NCBI RefSeq assembly: GCF_014633365.1
Contig: NC_068349.1
Span: forward strand, 34,734,753 to 34,798,752
Direction: 5' to 3'
Source: Diospyros lotus
Lineage: Eukaryota; Streptophyta; Magnoliopsida; Ericales; Ebenaceae
DNA length: 64,000 nt
The notes under the pieces were generated by a model. The model was given only the letters and a program-made list of their open reading frames with translations, ran no database searches and was not told the origin of the DNA. Of this stretch, positions 1 through 9,655 are shown piece by piece. Within the stretch, counting starts at the first letter, position 1; each line of letters starts with the position of its first letter. A program made the position numbers and the translations under genes.

Positions 1-1635
1 TTAGCAATCAGACTATACACATGCCAAGTTTTAATAACTGTATGAATGTAAAAATTTCAAATTTGAAATCGAAATGCATAAAATTGAATAAATAATTTAG
101 CATTCTAAATCAGATTTTTGGTTAAAGATCATACAATCTCAGGAATAGCAATTAGGATGACCAACACACAGACTTACTCTCTTGAAGTTTTGACTCAAAT
201 CTCACTATGGATTTTCCCTCCAATAAAAAGGATTTCTCAGGTGTACACACAAGGGGGTGCACCGTTATAAGAGTAAATGCAGAACAAGTTCAAAACTCAG
301 TGTCATCCCAAATACAAGGAACGTATTTTCATGAAAGAACAAGGAAATTGATATAGCTTCATGATTGCAATAATGCTCTAGATGAGTAACTTCTGAATTT
401 AAACATGATTCCCTACTCCAAACTCGAATTCTGAGATCACATGATTTATAGCATAAAATGGGACCAGACTGGGTTGTAATGGGGCTATGAGGTTAATACG
501 GGTTGTCAAAGAAAATGTAGATTATGGAAAGTGTGTGTGTCGGGATTTTTTTTTTTTTTTTTTTAAGCAGTTATGCTGAATAGCTAAGAGAAGTTGCCCC
601 ATTTTTTTTCACTTTTTTTTTTTCTTTCTTTTTTTTTCTCTTTTTTTTTTTTTTCTCTCTTTTTCTCTTTTTCTTTCTCTTTAAATATGAAAATAGATAG
701 ACAGATTAATTCCCAAAAACACACCAGGTTGGTCAAAATTCATATTGTTTTGGGTAAAACGAAGGTAGCGAAGAAAGTTGTACTACAAATGGCTCAAAAG
801 GGCTACCAAAGGAGGTTAATTTAAAGAAAGAAAAAGGTTTAATAAGCTCAAAATGAAAGAAATTGATCCCCCTATCATGCTTCTACAAAACGATGATACT
901 CAGTCATCTAATTCAGAGTTTGAAACCAGTCAAACTTATCCGTTATCATACTAGACATTCAATGCGAATTGATGTTTTGAAGCCATTGAAAAGATAAGAT
1001 AAACAATAAAGCATATTTAGAGTAAGTGTTATTTCACTCAGAATTAACGGTTATTAGGCTCAAACACTCACTTGGGTAATAGTCTCCACTTTTGTTGAGA
1101 GATCATACAGTGTACTAATCAGCTAATTACTGTTACCTTTGACTTTATGACCGATAACTAATTTTTAAATTTTGAATCCCCGATGAATGCAAATTACTTA
1201 TTCTAATGCATATACGTTTTCAAATAAGAAATCAATGCATTCATGTTTTGTATTGCAAACTTAACCGGCTATCAGTGCATAACTTCAAGCTTTAGGAATA
1301 GCATTATTTAAAACACATAATTTTTTTTTTATTATTATTATTTTTTATTTTTTTAATAAGAGCAGATAAAGATAATCAAAATCACACAATACTACAAACT
1401 AGCAATAGCAAACTCACAGTTAAATATGAACCAGATAATTCATAATTAGACCTTACACCCCCCAACTTGAATTGCAGTAATAAACTAGGGTTGTTAGGAA
1501 TACCTGTAACTCCACAAGTCCATAGATTTGCTGTGAACTGCTAAAACTTAAACAACAAATGAGCATACCATATATATATATATATTTATATTTTCACACC
1601 AAAATAAAAATTCCATGCAAGTCATAAGATAAAAA
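1..1635. other. AT-rich interior downstream of the LOG-like ORF, no gene seen
   Basis: Non-coding in all frames apart from low-complexity ORFs across T/C-rich tracts (547-680). The minus strand repeats the post-pol style motif CAATTCAAGTTGGGGGGT near 1455-1475, preceded by AGGTATTCCTA, echoing the arrangement at 3725-3790. This suggests the sequence is still inside the gypsy element. An (AT)n run lies near 1571-1590 and simple A/T tracts near 1320-1355. Confidence 0.45.
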
Positions 1636-1827
1636 AAATGCGTCTCAAGAGTACAAAAAGTACTCCTTACTCAGCCATCTTATCAAAGACTTTGCCTAAC
1701 AACATTCCACAGTTTTTTTTTTTTTTTTTTTTTTATTAAGAACACAACCAAGAAAAATCCTGCAAGTTGTTCAATACTTAAAATGCGTCTCAAGAGTACA
1801 AAAAGTACTCCTTACTCAGCCATCTTA
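1636..1827. repeat. 47-bp direct repeat (two copies) after the LOG-like ORF
   Basis: Identical 47-bp copies at 1636-1682 and 1781-1827, the second just 3' of the LOG stop. Between them is a T run at about 1713-1734 (a minus-strand A tract). Both copies share their two ends, ATGCGTCTCAAGAGT and ACTCCTTACTCAG, with positions 2819-2875 inside the cysteine-rich ORF, where the middle is longer. The repeats therefore look like shortened duplicates of part of that ORF. Confidence 0.8.
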
Positions 1828-1841
1828 ATAAAGAGCATTTC

Positions 1842-2501
1842 TCACAGTGATAAATCTAAATTAATCGGACCCCTTTGGCGCTTGTTACTAATTGCCTTAG
1901 ACCAGTCTATCCAAGGCTCATAAGGATCGTGCTGTGGAACATAAGTGTGTAATTTTTCTAGCAGCTCATCAATGGTGGATGCGGAAATGAGAATCTTTCT
2001 TGCTGAAAGAGAAATGAACTTTTGATCCACAGCCTGATCAAGAAAAGAGAGCAACCCATCAAAAAAATTGTTAACATTTAAAAGTCCAATGGGTTTGGTA
2101 TGGAGATTACTCTTGGCCCAGGAGATTATACAAAACATTTCTTCAAGTGTTCCAAAACCTCCTGGTAAAGCAATGAAGGCGTCTGACTGATAAATCTTAC
2201 AAGCCATACGCTCAGACATAGAAGTCGTTTCTATAAGTTGACCGCGTGTAATCCCAGAAATATGTGGTTCAGCTAAAGGGAATGGCATTACACCTACCAC
2301 AGATGAATTTCCAAGATGTACAGCTTGTGAAACATAACCATTCAATCCACGACTTCCCCCTCCATATACCAAATTAATTTTTTTCTCTCCTAATTTTTTG
2401 CCTAGTTCGCTTGCTGCAAGTGCGTAACAAATATCACTCCCAAGTTGAGAGCCACAAAGTACACATATGGTTTTGATTCGACGAACTAACTGACCTTCCA
2501 T
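1842..2501 (-). CDS. LOG-type cytokinin riboside 5'-monophosphate phosphoribohydrolase homologue, intronless
   Basis: LOG enzymes release active cytokinin bases from cytokinin riboside 5'-monophosphates in one step, in cytosol and nucleus. The 219-residue product is close to the usual plant LOG length. It has the Rossmann-type start ICVLCGS (12-18), YGGGSRG (46-52), the Arg and Lys of the SERMACK stretch (R98, K102) and the signature PGGFGTLEE (113-121). The text after it (ISWAK..HTKPIGLLNV) resembles the divergent LOGL10-type branch more than LOG1-LOG8. Plant LOG genes normally have several introns. This one has none, which suggests a retroposed cDNA. A splice-acceptor-like TTTCCAG lies about 20 bases before the ATG. 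It sits on the gag-pol strand downstream of the cysteine-rich ORF and appears to be cargo of the retrotransposon. Family assignment is strong. Activity and expression are inference. Confidence 0.85.
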   Translation of the reverse strand: MEGQLVRRIKTICVLCGSQLGSDICYALAASELGKKLGEKKINLVYGGGSRGLNGYVSQAVHLGNSSVVGVMPFPLAEPHISGITRGQLIETTSMSERMACKIYQSDAFIALPGGFGTLEEMFCIISWAKSNLHTKPIGLLNVNNFFDGLLSFLDQAVDQKFISLSARKILISASTIDELLEKLHTYVPQHDPYEPWIDWSKAISNKRQRGPINLDLSL

Positions 2502-2668
2502 GTTTGTTCCTTTTGTATGCCCTGGAAAGAGATTTAGCGATCAAAAGTAGCTATACAACAATTCAACAAGAAATAAATACAAACAAAAATCATGCGTATG
2601 TATAAGTAGTTGTGATTGTGGCTCACATCTTCCTCTGGTTTTACGTCCAGAAACGGCTTAAACACTTT

Positions 2669-3214
2669 CTATGAAGCGGGGATAAGCTTCCCATCCAATT
2701 TTCTTATAGATTGGCAAACAGGGTCGTTTTTAGTCAGATTCCCAAGACTATAGCGTTGGTGGTCACTTCTGAACTGGGTCCATAAAGCAAGAAGTTCTCT
2801 TTGCACTATTCCACATGGATGCGTCTCAAGAGTCAATCGGATATCATCCAAAGACTCCTTACTCAGTCCATCCTTTATGAAACTAATTTTATCTTCTCGA
2901 TTTATGGACGTAAACCCCACAGATTTGCATCGTGTGTTACAGGTCCATCGAGCACATTTGTAACAACCATTCACTCTTTTCGCTCTTCTTTTCTTCGAAA
3001 AACTACTCTTCCCTAAACCTGGAAAGTGCTTAAAACTCGGTGAAGTTTCACCAGCTAATCGAACTTTTGCTTCGATCAGCCAACGAATATCTTCAGGAAT
3101 GTTATTATGCATCAACAGCCTAAGTCTTTCACACCTAGCAGCATAAATCTTTTTCAAATCATTCTGTGGGAGAGATGGATAGTATTTGTGAATTTTTGAG
3201 AGATAAAAATCCAT
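2669..3214 (-). CDS. Unrecognised 181-residue cysteine-rich basic protein inside the gypsy element
   Basis: I do not recognise a family. The ORF is intact and of normal amino-acid composition. It starts with MDFYLSKIHKYYPSLP just after a short A run. Visible features: a helical, charged N-terminal half; a basic stretch KKRRAKR (74-80) that could be a nuclear localisation signal; then four cysteines at 84, 87, 92 and 96 (CX2CX4CX3C), which could hold a zinc ion. Further cysteines are at 28, 134 and 167. No signal peptide or membrane segment is apparent, so it does not look like the env-like ORF that some Athila elements carry after pol. It lies on the same strand as gag-pol, about 0.83 kb after pol and 167 bp before the LOG-like ORF. 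It could be captured host sequence or an accessory gene of this element lineage. Confidence 0.6.
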   Translation of the reverse strand: MDFYLSKIHKYYPSLPQNDLKKIYAARCERLRLLMHNNIPEDIRWLIEAKVRLAGETSPSFKHFPGLGKSSFSKKRRAKRVNGCYKCARWTCNTRCKSVGFTSINREDKISFIKDGLSKESLDDIRLTLETHPCGIVQRELLALWTQFRSDHQRYSLGNLTKNDPVCQSIRKLDGKLIPAS

Positions 3215-4044
3215 TTTTTTTTTTTTTTTAAATAACTATACTGAAAAGAAAGTAAAGAACTATAAACTTTGCAAAAGGGATGAGAGTACCTGATCGGAGG
3301 ATAACACAAAGGAGAGAAGATTGAGCTCAAGAAGGGTGACTTGCCTCATACAGATATGGAGTCTCTTATAGAGCAACGGTCATCACTATTCTACACTCGA
3401 GTCGAGACATGTCACAATTACAGGGTCAGGCTTGGCGTCTCTTTTTCAACGCTTGGTGCCTCATTTTTCAACATTTGGCAGTGTGCCTTATCCTTTATAG
3501 GGCAGTGTGATTGCACTGCCCAAGAAAAGATAGCTACCACCAGCGTCAATTCTGTCTCTCTCAATTCAAATTTTTTTTTTTTAATTTTTTTTTTTTTTTT
3601 TTTGGTAAATTTTTTTTTTTTTATTTTTTTTTTTAGTAGGGGCCCAATAAAATCATATATATCACACAAGACAATATTATCAAGTCAATCAAAATTATTT
3701 CACTAATAAATCAATAAGTACACCTTACCCCCCAACTTAAATTGCGCATTGTCCTCAATCGGCAATAAAAGGATAGAAGATAGGCATACCTGACGGTCTT
3801 CAATACATGAACTCGTATGGAAAAATTTTTATTTAGACTGCATACAGAGAAACACTATTTGAATCAAAGTTAATTAAGTAATGCAGAAAATGAACAACTT
3901 ATATATATACTTCTTTATTATTATTATTATTATTTTTTTTTTATTTTTTTTTATTTTTTTTTTTTCAGATCTATAAACATCCATTTAACCTAAATGGAAA
4001 GGTGGTCTTTTAACGTCAGATTCCCAGACGACATGAAACTTCCC
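3215..4044. other. Post-pol spacer of the gypsy element
   Basis: AT-rich with long T runs (minus-strand A runs) at 3570-3605, 3610-3634 and 3925-3965. The minus strand carries GAGGACAATGCGCAATTT followed by AAGTTGGGGGGT near 3725-3760, a motif typical just after pol in Athila-like elements. Closer to the cysteine-rich ORF (3290-3560) the minus strand looks like a leader, ending in a donor-like CAG|GTACTC near 3290. No convincing ORF: the translations across the T runs are low-complexity Phe/Lys. Confidence 0.5.
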
Positions 4045-7000
4045 TTATTCATCAGATGATGGTGGATCATCCAAATCCACAACTCCTTCATTCTCCTCAA
4101 CACTACCCTGGTATGGTTTCAACCTATGACCATTGACTGTTAGAAGCTGTCCTGACTCCGGATTTTCTATCTCAAATGACCCATATCCTGAGATGAACTT
4201 GATTACAAAAGGGCCGACCCATCGAGACTTCAATTTTCCTGGGAATAGATGCAATCGAGAATCGTACAAGAGTACCTGTTGCCCTACCTGAAAGCTTTTT
4301 CGAATGATGTGCCGATCATGTAACTCTTTCATGCGAACCTTGGCCAATCGTGCATTTTCAAATGCTTCATTCCGAATTTCCTCAAGTTCATTCAATTGGA
4401 GCTTCCTGGATAAGCCTGCTTCAGTTAGACTCTTGTTGATCTTATGAATTGCCCAATATGCTTTATGCTCAATTTCCACCGGCAGATGACAAGATTTACC
4501 GTATACTAGCCTATAGGGAGACATTCCCAAAATTGTTTTGTAAGCTGTCCTGTATGCCCAAAGAGCGTCTACTAGTCTTAAGGACCAATCCTTACGATTA
4601 GCAGCAACAGTCTTTTCCAATATGCGCTTAATCTCCCTATTGGCTAGCTCGGCTTGACCATTGGTTTGGGGATGGTATGGTGTTGCAACCTTATGCAGTA
4701 CACCATATTTATTCATTAATCATGCCACAACTTTATTACAAAAATGGGAACCCCCATCACTGATGATTGCTCGTGGCATCCCAAATCGACTGAATATGTT
4801 TTCTTTCAAAAATTTCACGACAGTCCTATGGTCATTTGTTCTGGCCGGGATTGCTTCTACCCATTTGGACACATAGTCAACAGCAAGTAAGATATATTCA
4901 TGACCAAATGAATTGACAAATGGGCCCATAAAATCCATACCCCAACAGTCAAAAACTTCTAACACTTGGATCGGATGTAATGGCATCATGTTTCTCCTTG
5001 ACAGACTTCCTAACCTTTGACATCGATCACAATTTGAACAGAACTTGTACACATCCTTGAACAATGTCGGCCAATAAAATCCACTCTGAAAAATTTTTGC
5101 AACTGTTTTCTTGACAGAAAAATGGCCTCCACATGCAAGAGTATGACAGAAATTGATGACACTTTGTTGCTCATGATCGGGTATGCATCTACGGATGATT
5201 TGATCAGGACAATACTTGAAGAGGTAGGGCTCATCCCAAAAGAAGGTTCTGACTTTTCTGAAAAATTTATGCCTATCTTGCTTACTCCAATGGTCTGGGA
5301 TCAGACCAGTTGCCAGGTAGTTCGCAATGTCAGCATACCAAGGGACAACAGATGATGCACGAATAACATTCACTTCAAACAGTTGCTCATCAGGGAAACT
5401 GTCATGAATTGGTTCATCAAATTGTGTGAGATCTTGACTTGGAATCCTTGACAAATGGTCAACCACCACATTTTCTACTCCCTTCTTGTCTCTGATTTCA
5501 ATGTTGAACTCTTGCAGGAGTAAGATCCATCGGAGCAGACGGGGTTTTGCATCTTGCTTTGTGAACAAATACTTCAGAGCAGCGTGATCAGTAAAAATGA
5601 TCACTAGTGACCCTACGAGGTAAGATCGGAACTTGTCCAGGGCAAAGACAACTGCTAGTAACTCTTTCTCTGTAGTGGTGTAATTCTTTTGTGCCTCATT
5701 AAGAGTTTTGCTAGCATAGTATATCACATGAGGTTTCTTATCCTTCCTCTGCCCTAACACAGCTCCTACCGCGTAATCACTAGCATCGCACATAAGTTCA
5801 AACGGGAGGGACCAATCAGGGGACTGAATGATAGGTGCTGAAATGAGTGCATCTTTCAATTTATCAAAAGCATTTTGACAGGCAGGACTCCATTCAAACG
5901 GAACATCTTGAGACAACAAATGGCACAAGGGTCTTGTTATGGTGCTAAAGGAAGCAATGAATCTCCTATAAAACCCTGCATGTCCCAAAAAACTTCTGAT
6001 GTCTTTCACATTCCTAGGGATGGGGAGTTTTTGAATTGTTTCAATTTTTGATCTGTCTACCTCCATCCCCCTAGATGAAACGATGTGCCCCAAGACTATG
6101 CCCTGTTTCACCATGAAGTGACATTTTTCCCAATTGAGTATCAGATTTGTTTCCTCACATCTTGCTAAAACCTTTTTCAAATTCTCCAAACAGGCCTCAA
6201 AGTTACTTCCATAAACAGAAAAGTCATCCATAAATACTTCAACAATCTGCTCAACCATTTCACTGAAAATGCTCATCATACACCTTTGAAAGGTGGCTGG
6301 AGCATTGCATAACCCAAATGGCATGCGCCTGTATGCAAATGTCCCAAATGGACATGTGAAAGTTGTCTTCTCTTGATCTTCTAGTGCAATTTCTATCTGA
6401 TTGTACCCTGAGTACCCATCTAAGAAACAATAGTAGGCTTGGCCTGCTATTCTCTCCAGAACTTGATCCAAGAAATGCAAAGGAAAATGATCTTTCCTTG
6501 TCACAGAATTGAGCTTTCTATAATCAATGCACATACGCCATCCTGTCTGGATGCGTGTGGGAATCAGTTCATTGTTCTCATTTTTTACAACAGTGACTCC
6601 AGACTTTTTGGGTACTACTTGTGTTGGACTTACCCACTTAGAATCAGAGATTGGGTAAATTATTCCAGCATCCAATAGTTTCAGCACTTCTTTTCTGACA
6701 ACTTCTTTCATGTTGGGATTTAATCTCCTTTGCATTTGCCTAACTGGTTTTGCTCCTTCTTCCAAGAATATCTTATGAGTACAGATCAAAGGGCTAATAC
6801 CTTGCAAATCTGAAATGGTCCATCCTAATGACTTCCTGTGTGCTTTTAGAACTTTTATCAGTTGTTGCTCTTGCTGAGGTGTCAAACTTGAAGAGATCAC
6901 TACTGGGAATGCTTCCCCTTCTCCTAGAAAGACATACTTCAAATCACTGGGCAATGGCTTTCTCTCAGGCGTGGACTGATGGCTATCAGGAGTCATGAGC

Positions 7001-9651
7001 TTACTGTCCAAGTTCCTTAATGGCTCTAAACCAGGCATCCATGTAGGCTTCTCACTTTCTTTGCTTATGACTTCCATTTCTTTTATTTCTTCAAAATCTT
7101 GACTTCCTTCTTTGGGTCTTCTCATGAACTCTTCAAAATAGTCATTGGTCAGTGTTTGGATCAAGTCTACCTCCTCCACTTCACTCTCAGTGTCCTGATG
7201 TTTGGCTACCCTGAAGATATTCATTTCTACAGTCATGTTCCCAAAAGATAGCTTTAACACACCATTCCTACAGTTGATGATGGCATTTGATGTGGCAAGG
7301 AATGGTCGACCTAAGATGACTGGCACAGGAGGTTGAGGCCCCTGATGCGGCTGGGTGTCCAAAACGATGAAGTCTACTGGAAAGTAGAACTTATCGATTT
7401 GTACCAGAACATCCTCCACAATTCCTCGTGGAACTTTGACTGATCGATCAGCCAGCTGAAGGGTCACTCTAGTAGGTTTAAGCTCACCTAATCCCAACTG
7501 TTGATACACACTGTATGGCAACAAATTGACACTAGCTCCTAAATCCAAGAGTGCTCGATCAACCTTTTGACTTCCTATGATGCATGTAATGGTTGGACAG
7601 CCTGGGTCTTTGTATTTGGGAGGAGTTTTCAATTGGAGAATGGCGCTGACTTGTTCAGTCAAGAATGCCTTTTCATGCACATTTGTTTTTCTTTTGACAG
7701 TGCACAAATCTTTCAAAAATTTTGCATATGAATGTGTTTGTTTGATTGCATCTAACAGCGGGATGTTGATTCTCACTTGCTTAAACACTTCATATATATC
7801 TGTATTTTGTTGCTCTTTTTTCAAATGATTCAACCTTTGTGGAAAAGGTGGTTTGGGCCTGTATTGAATTTCTTTCTCATTTTCTTTTTGTTTTTCATTT
7901 TTTTCATTTTTTTCATTTTTTTCCACGGTGGATTCATAATCTTTTGGTTCTTTTTCTTCATCAACATGTTGGTTTATCCTAGGATCAGTTGGTTTCTCAA
8001 TTATTCTTCCACTTCTTAGGGCAGTCACTGCTTGCACTTGTTCATGAGTGTTGGTTTCACTATTTGAAGCTTCTACCTGGTTGGTTTGTCTAATTGGGTT
8101 AGGATTAGTTTGGGATGGAAACCTTCCGGGTTCTCTCACACTCAATGTTTGTGTTATCTTGGTCAACTGGCTCCTAATGTCTTCTACAGCTCTATTTGTT
8201 TGGTCTTGATTTTTGACAAGCTGAGCAACCTGATTGTTGATACCTGTTTGACTTTGGATGAACTGGTGCAAGGTATCTTCCAAAGATCTCCTATGAGGAG
8301 GTTGATAAGTATTGGATGAAGAACCTTGATTTTGTTGGAAAGTGTGCTGTTGTGCAGGGAAGGGAGGTTGAGAATGATTTCCAAAATCATTTCTCCAAGA
8401 AAAATTGGGGTGATTTCTATTATTGGGATGGTATGAATTGTAGTTCTGATTATTCCCATAATAGGCTCCACTCTGATTTTGATTTTGTCTCCCCTCAAAG
8501 TTGTGTGAATGATTGTTATTAGTCTGCCCATACAATACCTCCTTGAAAGCAGGTAGGGTAGGACATTCTTCAGTTGAATGATCTATTGCATCACACACAA
8601 CACACTTTACTTCCACTTGATTAACAGATTGCACCTTTTTGGGTTGCATGTTTTCAACTTTCTTTGTTAAAGCAGTTAGTCTTGCATTTAAATCATCACT
8701 CTCACTTAGTTGGTATCTCCCTCTAGGTTGTGGATTTTCTCTTGAATCAAGAGCAGATGTTGGACCAACTTCCCAGTTTCTTGTATTCTCAGCCAATGTG
8801 TCAAAGAAGTGGAAAGCTTCTTCTGGAGTCTTCTCATAGAATTCTCCATTGCACATTGTAGAAACTAGCATTTTCAATTGTGGAGTGAGTGAATCATGAA
8901 AGAAACTGACCACTCTCCATTGCTCAAAAGCATGGTGCGGACAAGTGTGAAGAAGGTCTTTAAACCTTTCCCACGCTTGAGCAAAATTCTCATTTGGTTT
9001 ACAGGCAAAGTTCATGATTTGTCTTTGAAGAGTAGCAGTTCTGTTGGCGGGGAAGTATTTTTTTAAGAAAGTTGTTTGCATTTCTCTCCAAGTTCCTATA
9101 GATCTAGGTGAGAGAGTGCTTAACCATATTTTTGCCTTATCTTTCAGTGAGAATGGAAAGAGTTTTAATCTGATGACATCCTCATTTACTGTATGGTCCA
9201 TGCAAGTGCTACATACTTCCTCAAATTCTTTCATATGAGTATATGGATTTTCAGAATCCATGCCATGAAAAGTTGGCAACAATTGGATTATGCCAGGTTT
9301 GAAGTTAAACCTATGGTGGTTGATGGGAAGAATAATACAAGAGGGGGTTGTCTGCCTAGGAGGATGAAGATACTCTCTGAGGGGTCTGATCATCTCCTGA
9401 TCAATGGGATCAGGGTCACCGTGGTCACTACCACGTGCAGACATGTTGTGTGCAAGTGGTATGTTCTCATTGTGTTGAGACATGAGCGATTGATTTTCTA
9501 CAGTTCTACCAGACCTAAGTATCATACACAATGGACAAACAAAAATAAAGTAAAAAGAAACAGAGTTACCGAATTTATCAGGAGATGCTTCTTCTTTCTC
9601 TTTTTTTTTTTCTTTTTGTTTTTGCCTCAATCTCCCCGGCAACGGCGCCAA
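4045..9651 (-). pseudogene. Gypsy gag-pol polyprotein with one in-frame stop in integrase
   Basis: Structural and replication polyprotein of the retrotransposon. One frame runs 1643 codons, meets a TGA at 4720-4722, and continues in the same frame for 223 more codons. The first ATG overlaps the primer-binding site, so translation more likely begins at residue 43 (ATG near 9525). Domains in order: retrotransposon gag (about residues 100-260); a CX2CX4HX4C zinc knuckle near residue 349; aspartic protease with DLGASVNLLP near 700; reverse transcriptase with the catalytic FMDD near 1140; RNase H beginning CDASDYAVGAVLG near 1285; then integrase with an HHCC finger and the GMDFMGPF and DGGSHF core. 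The stop falls between the second Asp and the Glu of the integrase DDE triad. The rest of the core (HPQTNGQ) and the C-terminal part lie in the second segment. No frameshift is seen, so the copy is close to intact. Confidence 0.9.
9633..9650 (-). other. Primer-binding site for tRNA-Asp
   Basis: The minus strand reads TGGCGCCGTTGCCGGGGA, complementary to the 3' end of plant tRNA-Asp (GTC), five bases inside the LTR end. This primer is characteristic of the Tat/Athila branch of plant gypsy elements. Confidence 0.85.
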
Positions 9652-9655
9652 AATT

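Noticed and set aside
3418..3706. ORFs of Phe- or Lys-rich composition on both strands
   Set aside because: They read through T/A homopolymer tracts and have no similarity to anything recognisable.
8184..8531. 115-residue minus-strand ORF
   Set aside because: It is an alternative frame inside the gypsy gag region.
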